From Bog-473 sp963737745 (GTDB lineage: Bacteria > Actinomycetota > Acidimicrobiia > Acidimicrobiales > RAAP-2), in assembly GCA_963737745.1 (NCBI GenBank), contig CAVTTR010000012.1:496001-560000 (forward strand): a stretch of DNA of 64,000 nucleotides. The letters are read 5' to 3'. This document shows, one piece after another, positions 27,843-36,535 of this stretch. The number at the start of each line of letters is the position of its first letter. Positions within the stretch are counted from its first letter, which is position 1. The notes below the pieces were generated by a model that ran no database searches, was not told the origin of the DNA, and saw only the letters and a program-made list of their open reading frames with translations. Both the position numbers and the translations under genes were made by a program.

Positions 27843-28499
27843 TCAAGGAGCTCGCGTTTGCGAGGCTGCAGACAAGCCGTCTACGAACTCTAGGAACTGC
27901 ATTTGTCGCCATCGTCTGTCCGAACTGATAGCGGAACCGGGCGAGCGAGAACGCATGCGCGTCCTTAGCCGAGAAACCGTCGAATGGCTGCGAGGCGCAC
28001 GCGTCCTCGAGGATGACCACCTTAAACCCAGCCATGCTGAGACCATCGGACGTGGTCCCCACGCAGATCGGGGTCGTCAGCCCTCCCATGACCACGGTGT
28101 CACACCCGTGGTCGGCAAGGATTTCGAGCAAATTTCCAGCAGCGACTGCGGAGAAACCTGTCTTGCGCATGATGATGTCGCCCGGCTCGACGAGGCCTGG
28201 ATAAAACTCAGCGTTGACTCGACCGGACATCAGAGGATGGTGTTCGACGACGTCGGCGATCGGCTTACCGTCGGGTCCTAAATAGTCGCTTGGATAATAG
28301 ATCTCGCGACACATGATCACCCGCCCTCCGGCGCGACGCCACTTCGCCGCAGCCTCACCAAATTGGTGGCCGCCGCCGCGGCATCCGGGGTGTGCTCCCA
28401 TGCCCCATCGCCGAACCCCTGCTGAAAGTCGACTCCGAGCAAGACCGTCCGCTCAGGGCTCAAGTCATATGGCTCTTCGAGGCGTGGGTTGTTGCCCAT
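27843..28499 (-). CDS. isochorismatase-family cysteine hydrolase (two frameshifts)
   Basis: The reconstructed gene starts at ATG 28499 (MGNNPRLEEPYDL) behind a strong AAGGAG. Its catalytic triad is visible as the Asp in LLGVDFQQGFG, the Lys in IIMRKTGFSAV, and the Cys in LTTPICVGTTSDG. A shift near 28357 separates NLVRL from EAAAKWRRAGGRVIM. A second near 27903 hides the likely end (MQFLEFVDG) with a stop at 27843. The product would hydrolyse an amide or vinyl-ether bond (nicotinamidase/N-carbamoylsarcosine-amidase group). It sits next to the decayed arsenic locus without evident functional link. Confidence 0.75.
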
Positions 28500-28599
28500 T
28501 TCCAACTCCTTCGCAATGCGTGAGGCATGACAATTGAACGTTAGGGCATCGAGCAATACCTGAGAAGCCAGCCTGCGTGCGGCAACAGGACGAGTTTGC

Positions 28600-29022
28600 C
28601 ATCTTGCTGTCTCCGTTGGATGGTCCGGAACCCCGACATTTCCGGACTCGGCCGCAGTCACGCCGGGGTAGAGGGTCTTGACGACGACAAAGGCGAAGGC
28701 GCCCCCGAGTGCTTCGGCGAGCACGAAGGACGGGACCGACGACGGAGCGATCCCAGCAAAGGAGTTCGACAGCATGCGGCCGACAGCGATGGCCGAATTG
28801 GCCAAACAGGTCGAACAGGTGAAGAAGTACGCGGCTCCGACGTAAGCGCCTACAGCTCCCGGCGCACTTTTCCCTGCCCACTTCGAGCCAGAGCGAAGGC
28901 GATCAAGATGAGCCCCAAGGTGGCCACCACCTCAGAGAGGAAGTGCGCAACATTGGCCCGATGGCGGATGGAGATGCTGACGGCCGCCCGGGAGAACATG
29001 AGGTCAGCCACCATTGCTCCGA
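28600..29022 (-). pseudogene. 3' part of an aquaporin/MIP channel gene
   Basis: This frame encodes the second half of a major-intrinsic-protein channel: the fourth helix (VADLMFSRAAVSIS and FLSEVVATLGLILIAFALARS), then GAYVGAAYFFTCSTCLANSAIAVGR. In the last of these the second NPA box is NSA. The chain then runs through IAPSSVPSFVLAEALGG and KTLYPGV. A frame change near 28850 splits the segment. The first three helices are missing, and the 5' end is directly joined to an arsI fragment at about 29020. The 3' frame runs open toward the isochorismatase gene. Aquaglyceroporins in ars loci conduct arsenite, so this looks like a deleted arsenic-resistance gene. Confidence 0.7.
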
Positions 29023-29327
29023 AATGGCGAAGCAACAGGTTGTTGACTCCTGCACCTCCGTCGACAGACCTTCGCCCGAGAGGCGGCCGATAGTTCCTTG
29101 CACCTCCTCGGGTGTGGTCACCTCGACACCCAGGTGGTTCAGCGCGCCCATTGCACCGCCACGTGCGGCCGGATTCTCGATGAGGACACGTTTGAGCGGA
29201 GGTTCATTGATGGCGAAGTTGACATAGCCGGGCTGACATTTGGCAGGCCCCATATCAACGAGCTTTGTAGAGAAGTCGATGGCAGCCCGATGTCTGAGAC
29301 GTTAAGAGCAAGTTGCACACGTGACAC
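29015..29327 (-). pseudogene. 5' part of arsI/cadI (C-As lyase-like glyoxalase), truncated
   Basis: The fragment starts at GTG 29327 with GGAGG upstream (MSRVQLALNVSDI). After a shift near 29288 it continues GPAKCQPGYVNFAINEPPLK, then VLIENPAARGG, LNHLGVEVTTPEEV and STEVQESTTCCFAISEQ. These match the ArsI/CadI vicinal-oxygen-chelate family. The CC pair and His are the metal and substrate ligands of the organoarsenical lyase. Homology ends there, and the DNA continues straight into aquaporin sequence. About 90 of the usual 130-160 residues remain. Divergent from arsR, as is common for this gene. Confidence 0.75.
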
Positions 29328-29353
29328 GGAGAACCTCCACTAGCATTGATGCC

Positions 29354-29382
29354 TGTCGATACATAAAGCATTGTCGATACAT
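29354..29382. promoter_or_regulatory. direct repeats upstream of arsR, candidate ArsR box
   Basis: TGTCGATACAT occurs at 29354-29364 and again at 29372-29382, 18 nt apart start to start, in the intergenic region between the arsI remnant and arsR. Helical phasing is not exactly 21 nt, but the repeats share the centre of a divergent promoter region. Operator function is inferred. Confidence 0.55.
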
Positions 29383-29406
29383 TCATAGATGTCAATGGGA
29401 GCTAGA

Positions 29407-29766
29407 ATGACTACGACGGTCGTACCGAAAGGCCGGAACAACAAGGCCGACGTTGCGCAGTGCTGCCCTTCCGTGCTTGCCGCGCCTCTCAATGCGACCG
29501 CGGCGCAGCAGCTCGCCCGTGGCTTCAGCGCGCTGGCTGATCCGGTACGCCTTCAGTTGCTCAGTATCCTTGCTGCCGCTCCCGAGGGTGAAGTCTGCAT
29601 CTGCGACTTCGTCAAGCCCGTGGGCAAGAGCCAACCAACGGTTTCACACCATATGAAGATCCTTTCCGACGCCGGGCTCGTTCACGGAGAACGGAGGAGC
29701 AAATGGGTCTACTACTCGCTTGATCGTGGTCAGCTAGCCGCGCTTCGGGGCGGCATCGACACCTGA
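29407..29766 (+). CDS. arsR: ArsR-family metalloregulator
   Basis: This is a predicted dimeric winged-helix repressor of about 119 residues that senses As(III)/Sb(III). It has GFSALADPVRLQLLSILA, the DNA-binding segment GKSQPTVSHHMKILSDAGLV, and Cys residues well placed for metal sensing. A CC pair (AQCCPSVL) lies near the N-terminus. EVCICDFVK carries a CxCD pair in the third helix region, as in classical ArsR. The ATG at 29407 has GGGAGC upstream. It is divergent from the arsI remnant and followed by a ChrA-type gene. It may still regulate the chromate transporter, since the original target arsI is broken. Confidence 0.82.
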   Translation: MTTTVVPKGRNNKADVAQCCPSVLAAPLNATAAQQLARGFSALADPVRLQLLSILAAAPEGEVCICDFVKPVGKSQPTVSHHMKILSDAGLVHGERRSKWVYYSLDRGQLAALRGGIDT

Positions 29767-29844
29767 GCCATACCTGACTGCGGGCGATCTACCCGAGCTG
29801 TCTGTCCAAGCCCGACTACCGTCAGACGTGCCACCCAAACCAAC

Positions 29845-31011
29845 ATGACCGAGTCTGTCGGACAGAACGTGCCGCTCTCGACCATTGTGCGCGAATGGAG
29901 TCGAATAGGCATCATCGGCTTCGGGGGCCCGCCCGCCCACATCGCACTGTTGCGCAAGCTTTGCGTCGAGGACCGGCGTTGGTTGAGCGCCCACGAGTTC
30001 GAGGACGCGATCTCTTCTACCAATCTCTTGCCAGGTCCCGCCTCGACCCAGCTGGCCATCTTCTGTGCTTGGCGATTGCGCGGACGTTGGGGCGCGCTCA
30101 TCGGCGGGGTGTGCTTCATCGCCCCGGGGCTCGCGATCATCTTGGCCCTCTCGGCACTCTTCTTGGCCTCCCGTCCTCCGCTTTGGGTCCAGGGAGCGGC
30201 CAGCGGAGCCGGAGCGGCAGTGCCTGCCGTAGCCCTCAACGCGGCTGTAGGACTTTTGCCGGCCAGTTGGCGACGGATGGGCGATGCCCGCATTCCCAAG
30301 ATCCGGTGGATCGGCTATTTCACAGTCGGCGGCGTAGCGGCAGCCACGATCGGCCCTTATCTCGTGCTCGTCCTCATCGGATGCGGCGCAATCGAGATCT
30401 TCGCCCGGGGCGGCTTTTCCAATACCTTGGGACGCACGGCATTTATCTTCCTCCCGGGTATCGCCAAGCCGGCCGTCGCTGGTGGACTCGCCGGCCTGTC
30501 ATGGGTGGCCCTCAAGGTGGGGGCACTCTCCTATGGCGGGGGGTTCGTCATCATTCCGCTGATGCAGCACGACGCCGTCGTCACCTACCACTGGATGACC
30601 GGGGCTCAGTTTCTCAACGCCGTGGCGCTCGGCCAGGTCACCCCGGGACCCGTGGTCCAGACCGTCGCGGTCGTCGGTTATGCCGCAGGCGGTCTCGGCG
30701 GTGGGTTGCTCGCCGCATTCGTCGCCTTTGCGCCGTCGTTTCTCTTCATTATTTTCGGGGCGACCCATTTCGACCGACTGCGATCGAATGTTCGTGTTCA
30801 GGGGTTCCTGATGGGAGCCGGTGCAGCCGTTATCGGAGCAATCGCCGGGTCGGCCATTCCACTGGGGCGTGAACTGGCCCACCTCTGGCAGCTTGGGATC
30901 TTGGGGCTCGCAGCTGTCTGGCTCCTCGCGTTGCGACGGGGCGTCGTGACCGCCCTTCTCACCTGCGGCGTACTAGGCGTCATTGCGGTGATGGCTGGCG
31001 CTCCCGCCTGA
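29845..31011 (+). CDS. chrA: chromate efflux transporter (CHR family)
   Basis: This 388-residue membrane protein has two homologous CHR domains. The first starts IIGFGGPPAHIALLRKLCVE and contains TNLLPGPASTQLAIF. The second has VGALSYGGGFVIIPLMQHDA and ALGQVTPGPVVQTVAVVG. These FGGP and PGP motifs in both halves are diagnostic of ChrA antiporters, which export chromate using the proton/sulfate gradient. Ten or so hydrophobic segments are visible. The gene begins 78 nt after arsR and could be in its operon, giving a mixed metal-resistance unit. Confidence 0.9.
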   Translation: MTESVGQNVPLSTIVREWSRIGIIGFGGPPAHIALLRKLCVEDRRWLSAHEFEDAISSTNLLPGPASTQLAIFCAWRLRGRWGALIGGVCFIAPGLAIILALSALFLASRPPLWVQGAASGAGAAVPAVALNAAVGLLPASWRRMGDARIPKIRWIGYFTVGGVAAATIGPYLVLVLIGCGAIEIFARGGFSNTLGRTAFIFLPGIAKPAVAGGLAGLSWVALKVGALSYGGGFVIIPLMQHDAVVTYHWMTGAQFLNAVALGQVTPGPVVQTVAVVGYAAGGLGGGLLAAFVAFAPSFLFIIFGATHFDRLRSNVRVQGFLMGAGAAVIGAIAGSAIPLGRELAHLWQLGILGLAAVWLLALRRGVVTALLTCGVLGVIAVMAGAPA

Positions 31012-31160
31012 ATCGATGACGAACTGCCGACGACTCGCATGCAGCACCTGATTGCACCAACGCTGATGCGAAGCGGTCGACGGGCGACGAGGTTCCGTCG
31101 TCTCAAGCAGGCACATAGTGGGAGGAGTTTCGAACGCAAGTCTCGGGGTAGCTCCCATCA

Positions 31161-31392
31161 ATGGACATGGCCGACGCTCATCACGACATTCTCGAGTTTC
31201 TGTCTGACCACATCGGGTCCACCAGCTCAGACGTCCTGGACGTCTTCAGTTCGAAGGATCGCGATGAGGTGAAGGCAGCGCTTAGACGAGCTGATCCAGG
31301 AGGGCCACATCCAAGGGACCCGTCATTACAACGAGGAAGGCGAGTTCTGGGGCGATCTCACTCTGATTGTTCCCGGCGGGTCCGACAACTGA
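31161..31392 (+). CDS. small winged-helix-like protein with one frameshift
   Basis: This product of about 76 residues opens MDMADAHHDILEFLSDHIGS, continues SSDVLDVFSSKDRDEVKAAL, and shifts frame after ALR because of an extra A near 31284. The recovered frame reads DELIQEGHIQGTRHYNEEGE followed by FWGDLTLIVPGG and stops at 31392. The pattern (a helix, a helix-turn-helix like segment, a short beta wing) resembles the winged-helix fold of small regulators, but the family is not identified. As given the frame extends to about 31490. Function unknown; the chromate transporter lies upstream. Confidence 0.55.
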
Positions 31393-31440
31393 CCGCCTTT
31401 CCAGGTTGGCGCCCGCTCAGCCCGAGGTCACGGCCATTGC

Positions 31441-31578
31441 TCAGGCCCGGCTTCGGTGTCGAGCAAAGAGATACACGACCGCCAGAATGACGATGAAGGC
31501 CAAAAGCGGATGCACCGTGATGCCCAATGCAACGGCAATTACGGTGATTACCAGTGCGACCAAAATATCGAAGACCAT
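31441..31578 (-). CDS. tiny membrane protein
   Basis: This is a 45-residue protein with two hydrophobic helices (MVFDILVALVITVIAVALGI and HPLLAFIVILAVVYLFA) joined by a short turn and ending in a basic tail HRSRA. The ATG at 31578 has a perfect GGAGG six bases before it, so translation is well supported. It resembles the small stress-linked hydrophobic proteins at 2750 and 43516, although the sequence is not closely similar. No function can be assigned. Confidence 0.7.
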   Translation of the reverse strand: MVFDILVALVITVIAVALGITVHPLLAFIVILAVVYLFARHRSRA

Positions 31579-31707
31579 TGCACCTCCAATAGAGCGACGA
31601 GGTCTGCACCCTAGGTCGAAATCAGCTGCGAGAGTGACCTCTCGTAGTCGGTCGGATACAATTTTTAGGCCGGACCGGGTCAAGACCCGAAATGTGGAGG
31701 TTGAGAA

Positions 31708-32016
31708 TTGACGTACGCATTCACCCAAGACGTGCCGGCCGACGCGGCGTTCTACAACCGTGTTCTAGAAGGACTCGGTCCTGAACCACCGGCAGGCCTG
31801 CTGGTACACCTTGCGATTGAGCTCCCCGAGGGAGGACTCCGCTACATTGACGTGTGGGAGTCGAAAGAAGCGAGTGACCGCTTCACCGAGGAACGGTTGC
31901 ACCCGGTTGTCCATTCTCTGCTCCGTGAAGTGTTTGGGGACGACCTCCCCCCCGAACCCGAGAACGTACCCCTTTCGGTCATCCACATATGGGGGCAGAA
32001 TTTGTCGGACGTCTAA
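31708..32016 (+). CDS. hypothetical ABM-like protein
   Basis: This 102-residue soluble protein starts at TTG behind GGAGG. It begins MTYAFTQDVPADAAFYNRVL, and contains GLLVHLAIELPEGGLRYIDVW, EERLHPVVHSLLREVFGD and PLSVIHIWGQNLSDV. The alternation of strands and a central helix is reminiscent of ferredoxin-like ABM/EthD monooxygenase folds, but I see no catalytic residues. I treat it as a conserved hypothetical protein. Confidence 0.65.
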   Translation: MTYAFTQDVPADAAFYNRVLEGLGPEPPAGLLVHLAIELPEGGLRYIDVWESKEASDRFTEERLHPVVHSLLREVFGDDLPPEPENVPLSVIHIWGQNLSDV

Positions 32017-32147
32017 CGGCCGAGGGACTGTGTCATTCGCCTATGTGACAGAAGACGCCCACGCCCCAATCGTCGTTCCCCGTCCCATGGCTTTGTCTCC
32101 ATCGCCAGCCGTCGTAAACACCCTGGATTTCTGCGACATCTCTCTCG

Positions 32148-33836
32148 CTACGAGCGAGCTCGCAGCCAGGCTGCCGTGTCGACCGGCAACTCGCCCTCAG
32201 GAGTAAGCGGTCCACTCATCAACAACGGCGTACTTCCAGGTAACCGCACTGGCGAGGCAGCCACATTTACCATGCATACGAATCCCGGCTCCCGCCGGAA
32301 GATCAGCGATCCCGCCGGCGCGGGAAGCCATGTGAGTGCTCCATCGCCGAGCGCAGGCTCTCTTTGCCGAATGCGCAACGCCGTGCGATACAGCGTAAGC
32401 ATGGACCCTGGGTCCTGGTCTTGGGCAGCCACCGTCAGGCCCGCCCACATTGGTGGCTGCGGCAGCCAGGGCGTGGTCGTCGCGTCAGGAGGACAGAATC
32501 CAAAGGGCGGCCGGTCGCCGGACCATGGCAGGGGGACCCGACATCCATCTCGTCCCCGACTTAGGCGTTGGCTGTTTTCAAACGTGGGGTCCCGCAAGAC
32601 CGCGTCGGGTAGGTTCTCTACCTCGGGCAACCCGAGCTCTTGGCCTTGGTAGATGTACGCGCTTCCTGGCAGGGCAAGCAAGAGTAGGGCGGCAGCTCGG
32701 GCCCGTCTCGTACCCAGTGCGAAATCAGCGGGCAAACCGATCAGGTCGTCCAATTGACGCAGTTCATGGATCGGCTGAGGGCGCGCGTAACGTGAGACCT
32801 CCCGGGCCACGTCGTGGTTCGCCAATACCCAGGTGGCCGGAGCACCCACTGACCTGTGGGTCTCAAGCGTTTGATCAATCGTCTCTCGTAGCTGCTCGGC
32901 CCGCCATGGGGTGACTAAGAAGTTGAAGTTGAAGGCAGTGTGCAACTCATCATGGCGCACGTAGCGCACCAGCCGATTCGGTTGACTTACCCAGGCTTCG
33001 GCCACGAAGACTCGCGGCGGGGTGTACGAGTCGGCGACCCGACGCCACCTCCGGTAGATCTCGTGTACTTCCTCACGATCCCAGTGTGGGTGGCCCATGG
33101 CCTCCCCAGCCGGCGAGGGTGTGGGCCATAGAAGGTCGCCAATGTCATCCAATCCCTCCGCCTTCACCAATCCGTGTGCGACGTCGATTCGAAAGCCATC
33201 TACCCCCCGTTCGAACCAGAACCGCAACGTCTCGTCGAAGTCGGTCAGCACTTCCGGGTTGGTCCAGTTAAGGTCGGGTTGCGCGCTGTCAAAGAGATGC
33301 AAGTACCACTGCCCGGGTCTCCCGTCTGAGTCCTTGGTGCGAGTCCACGCCGGTCCACCGAACTGGCTGAGCCAGTCATTCGGAGCCTGGCCACCTCCCA
33401 TTCCTCGGCCGTCCCGGAACACGAACCGCTCACGGTCGGGAGATCCTGGCGGAGCGGCCAACGCTCGTTGAAACCACGGATGCTGATCGGAGACGTGGTT
33501 GGGAACGAGATCCAACAACACGCGAAGACCGAGTTGATGAGCCTCCACCACGAGCGCTTCGGCCTCGGCCAGCGTGCCGAACACCGGGTCGATGTTGCGG
33601 TGGTCCGAAATGTCATAGCCAGCGTCCTTCATGGGAGACGGGTACCACGGGCTAATCCACAGAGCATCGACACCCAACTCGACCAGATGCTTTAGTCGCT
33701 TGCGCAACCCAGAGATGTCCCCAACGCCATCGCCATTACCGTCGACAAAACTTCGCGGATAGACCTGGTAGACGACCGCACTTCGCCACCACGGCGGGTC
33801 TACACCCTCCGCTTCATTCCCTGATCCCAAAGACAC
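32148..33836 (-). CDS. GH13 alpha-glucosidase
   Basis: This is a glycoside hydrolase family 13 enzyme of about 562 residues (oligo-1,6-glucosidase/alpha-glucosidase subgroup) that cleaves alpha-linked glucose oligomers. The four conserved regions are present in order: I DLVPNHVSDQ, II GVDGFRIDVAHG (catalytic Asp), III FVAEAWVSQ (acid/base Glu) and IV WVLANHDVARE. The N-terminus is typical (WWRSAVVYQVYPRSFVDGNG, then GDGVGDISGL). A C-terminal beta domain with FVCMVNVA and LMSGPL follows. The GTG at 33836 lies behind AGGAG. An upstream ATG at 33893 is possible but has no ribosome site. No signal peptide is seen, so it probably acts on cytoplasmic maltodextrin or trehalose-type sugars. Confidence 0.9.
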   Translation of the reverse strand: MSLGSGNEAEGVDPPWWRSAVVYQVYPRSFVDGNGDGVGDISGLRKRLKHLVELGVDALWISPWYPSPMKDAGYDISDHRNIDPVFGTLAEAEALVVEAHQLGLRVLLDLVPNHVSDQHPWFQRALAAPPGSPDRERFVFRDGRGMGGGQAPNDWLSQFGGPAWTRTKDSDGRPGQWYLHLFDSAQPDLNWTNPEVLTDFDETLRFWFERGVDGFRIDVAHGLVKAEGLDDIGDLLWPTPSPAGEAMGHPHWDREEVHEIYRRWRRVADSYTPPRVFVAEAWVSQPNRLVRYVRHDELHTAFNFNFLVTPWRAEQLRETIDQTLETHRSVGAPATWVLANHDVAREVSRYARPQPIHELRQLDDLIGLPADFALGTRRARAAALLLLALPGSAYIYQGQELGLPEVENLPDAVLRDPTFENSQRLSRGRDGCRVPLPWSGDRPPFGFCPPDATTTPWLPQPPMWAGLTVAAQDQDPGSMLTLYRTALRIRQREPALGDGALTWLPAPAGSLIFRREPGFVCMVNVAASPVRLPGSTPLLMSGPLTPEGELPVDTAAWLRARS

Positions 33837-34186
33837 TCCCTCGGCTCCTTCTCTGCCCGGACGTCGTGTACAACCCGTTTTACCGAAACCCATTCTTAAT
33901 TACCCGACCCCCCAACCAGTCGTAGCGGTTGGCGTCATGGTGCCTCACGCCCCGGGGCGACGTGCCAGGCTGACTGTCAGTCGACAACGGCACGGGTACG
34001 AACAAAGCCAAGGGAACGGGCCTGGAGTGTGGATGTATGGGGCGGTCACCGGGCATCATTGAGGCATGTCTCCCAACGGCTCAACGGTCCATCGAGTGGC
34101 CACTCACATTGCGCCGATCCTCCCTCGGCGGCACCGACGCCCAGACATGGCGTCCGACGAAGCAGCTCGGGAGATCGTGAGGCACG
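33837..34186. other. intergenic region, nothing recognised
   Basis: This is about 350 nt between the divergent glucosidase and coiled-coil genes. I saw no gene or RNA here. A few AT-rich hexamers near 33890-33905 could be promoter elements for the glucosidase but no confident match was made. Confidence 0.35.
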
Positions 34187-35095
34187 ATGCCTGGCGCGCC
34201 AGACCACCCCAAAGCGGGCACCACAACGTCATCCGTAACGTTTGACGAGGTCGCCGACGAGCTTTACGGCCTGGCGCCCGAGGAATTCACGTCGGTCCGG
34301 ACGGTCCGTGGGAAGGAAGCCCGCAGAGCTGGCGACCGAGAGTTGGCAGCGCGCATCAGCGAACTGGCCAAACCGACGGCTGCCGCGTGGCTGGCAAACC
34401 AGCTCGCCCGGGAAGGGCGAGACGAACTCCAGGCACTGCCGGAACTGGGCGCTCGCTTGCGTCGGGCCACCGAGCGGCTGGCCGGCGACGAGCTGCGCCA
34501 ACTGTCCCACCGGCAGCACGAGCTCGTCCACGCCCTGGTAGAGCAGGCCAAGCAACTCGCCCGAACGAGCGGTCATACTGTGAGCCAAGCCACGGCCCGC
34601 GGCCTGGAAGACACCCTGTACGCGGCTTTGGCCGACGAGAACGCGGCCGAGCAGTTGCTCGCTGGTCGCCTCACGGTGCCGCTCGAACGCAGAGGATTCG
34701 GCGACTGGCCCGCTCCCGATCAGCGAGCCCTACTCCACGTGACCGCCGAACCTGGACCGCAACGACGCCAGGGGCGTCGTGACGTGGCGCTTCGCAGGGC
34801 CGAACGAGATCTGGCTGAGGCAGAACAGGTCCTCAAACAGGCCATGAAGGCCCGGGGCGAGGCCCAGGCACACGCCTCCGATGCAGACGAAGTTCTTTTA
34901 GCGGCGAAGGAAGAGCTCGAGGAAAGGCGACGGCAGCTCGACAAGGCCAGCGTTGCCGCTTCTGAGGCCGACCGCCGTCGCCGGGAACTGGCCAAGGCGT
35001 TGCAGCGGGCTAATCGAGCCGTCGACGACGCGGAACGTCGACGAGCAGCCGCTCAGGAACACCTCGACGAACAGGCCGATCTACGAGCCGAATGA
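34187..35095 (+). CDS. coiled-coil hypothetical protein
   Basis: This is a 302-residue, highly charged helical protein. Residues of about 20-110 form a compact region (VTFDEVADELYGLAPEEF, then ARISELAKPTAAAWLANQLA). Residues of about 205-300 are a long heptad-rich coiled coil (LRRAERDLAEAEQVLKQAMK, later KEELEERRRQLDKASVA). The region AAWLANQLAREGRDELQAL is reminiscent of an actinobacterial protein family of unknown function seen near nucleoid or DNA-repair genes. A Ku remnant lies just downstream. I cannot name it. An in-frame GTG at 34235 is an alternative start. Confidence 0.6.
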   Translation: MPGAPDHPKAGTTTSSVTFDEVADELYGLAPEEFTSVRTVRGKEARRAGDRELAARISELAKPTAAAWLANQLAREGRDELQALPELGARLRRATERLAGDELRQLSHRQHELVHALVEQAKQLARTSGHTVSQATARGLEDTLYAALADENAAEQLLAGRLTVPLERRGFGDWPAPDQRALLHVTAEPGPQRRQGRRDVALRRAERDLAEAEQVLKQAMKARGEAQAHASDADEVLLAAKEELEERRRQLDKASVAASEADRRRRELAKALQRANRAVDDAERRRAAAQEHLDEQADLRAE

Positions 35096-35164
35096 TCCGT
35101 GCTGGCGAGACGGTGAATCTCCTCCACCCGGGTAAAAGTGGTCGAGGAGAGAGGTGGGTGTGTG

Positions 35165-35230
35165 ATGGAACGAGCGGTGTGGTCCGGAGTCATCACTTTT
35201 GGTTTGGTGCGCCTGCCGGTCGGCGCACTT
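35165..35230 (+). pseudogene. N-terminal remnant of a Ku-type gene
   Basis: ATG 35165 opens MERAVWSGVITFGLVRLPV. This matches the first 20 residues of bacterial Ku (typically RxIWxGxISFGLVNVPV), which start its beta barrel. After PVGAL the similarity stops and unrelated sequence follows. Only the extreme 5' end remains, adjacent to the 3' end of the DyP gene. It suggests that an NHEJ gene was once here. Confidence 0.55.
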
Positions 35231-35256
35231 CCCGCTTCGTACGACGTCCGCCGAAG

Positions 35257-36333
35257 CTACGAATTCATTCCTCGCAAGCTGGCGATTCCGAGCGAATCAT
35301 CCGCTCCTGTTGCGGTAGCTGTCAAGCTCGACGGCTTGGTTCTCGCGATCGGCGACTGGTCCACCTCTCTGGGCGAAGGTGGCAAACCATCAAGAAAATC
35401 AACGGTCGGGACGAAGAAGAGACTTCCGGTGACCGCGGTTGAAAAGTCGAGAATCCGGTCGTAGTTACCTGGGGGATTCCCGATAAACATGTTCTCTAGC
35501 ATCTGCTCTATCACGCTCGGCGTGGATGCGTAACCGATGAAGTAGGTGCCAAATTCGCCTCGACCGACCGCCCCGAACGCCATGTTGTCCCGAAGGATCT
35601 GGCGCTGGGTTCCGGAGGGGGTGACGATGGTGTTCAGCGCCACGTGGGAGTTACTCGGCTTCACGTCGTCTGCCAGTTCCACGTTCGATAGCTTCCTCCG
35701 CCCAACAACAAGCTCTTGGGCCTCGATGCTGAGTGCGTTCCACTTCGACAAGTCATGTAGATACTTTTGGACGACAACGTAACTTGATCCCGCAAAATCC
35801 GCGTCTTCCGCACCGACAGTGACCGCGGCCGTCGCCGCTTTTCCTGTCGGGTTCTCCGTGCCGTCGACGAAGCCGAGGAGGTCACGATCGTCGAAGTATT
35901 TGAATCCGTATACCTCATCCACAACGATGACCGAGCCTCTCAAACGATCCATGATCAGTGAGGCGAGCTCGAAGCAGAGATCTGCCTGCTCGGAACGGAT
36001 GTGGAACAACAAGTCCCCTGGCGTCGACACCGCGTGATGGCGCTCGCCGCGGAGCTCCTTGAATGGGCGGAGCTCAGCCGGTCGAGGCCCCTCGAACAAG
36101 CGGTCCCAAGCGTCCGAGCCGATCCCGGTCACCAGTGTGAGTCCAGCGGTCGGTCCTCTGAACCCCACCGTCCGCTCGATACCGGCGAGATCGGCGAGGA
36201 GGCCGCGTACGACTTCTTCCGCCCCGGGGTCAATCGTTGCAACGAGGAAGATCGACGCTGCAGTGAGGGCCGAGAGCACCGATTGAGGCTCCTGCAGCTG
36301 GGCGGGCGAGTTCGCTTCCGACGGCGTGGTCAC
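35257..36333 (-). CDS. DyP-type heme peroxidase
   Basis: This protein of about 358 residues has two ferredoxin-like domains. The diagnostic distal motif is DLLGFVDGTENPTG (GxxDG with catalytic Asp) at about residue 145, and the proximal heme-binding His is in KPSNSHVALNTIV. The C-terminal Arg/Phe region (ILRDNMAFGAV, then GTYFIGYASTP) is also conserved. The start is GTG (GVTTPSEANSP) with GGGGG nearby. An in-frame upstream ATG lies in poorly conserved sequence. Such enzymes oxidise dyes and lignin-like phenols or act in iron metabolism. No encapsulin gene is adjacent. Confidence 0.88.
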   Translation of the reverse strand: MTTPSEANSPAQLQEPQSVLSALTAASIFLVATIDPGAEEVVRGLLADLAGIERTVGFRGPTAGLTLVTGIGSDAWDRLFEGPRPAELRPFKELRGERHHAVSTPGDLLFHIRSEQADLCFELASLIMDRLRGSVIVVDEVYGFKYFDDRDLLGFVDGTENPTGKAATAAVTVGAEDADFAGSSYVVVQKYLHDLSKWNALSIEAQELVVGRRKLSNVELADDVKPSNSHVALNTIVTPSGTQRQILRDNMAFGAVGRGEFGTYFIGYASTPSVIEQMLENMFIGNPPGNYDRILDFSTAVTGSLFFVPTVDFLDGLPPSPREVDQSPIARTKPSSLTATATGADDSLGIASLRGMNS

Positions 36334-36535
36334 CCCCGGTAGCGTACGGGTGATCGAGCTGTGAACACCACTCCTTTCGGCCCGCTTCGCGCCATGTGTG
36401 GAGGACTGGCCGGGTCGGGCCAATACCCGGTCGCTCCCGAGAGCAGCTGCTCAGGGCCCGTCGAGGTTGCCGTCAATCCTCGCAGATACGAAGCGTTCCC
36501 ATTGAGGCCACCAGGAGGCACCGCAGGCACAGATG

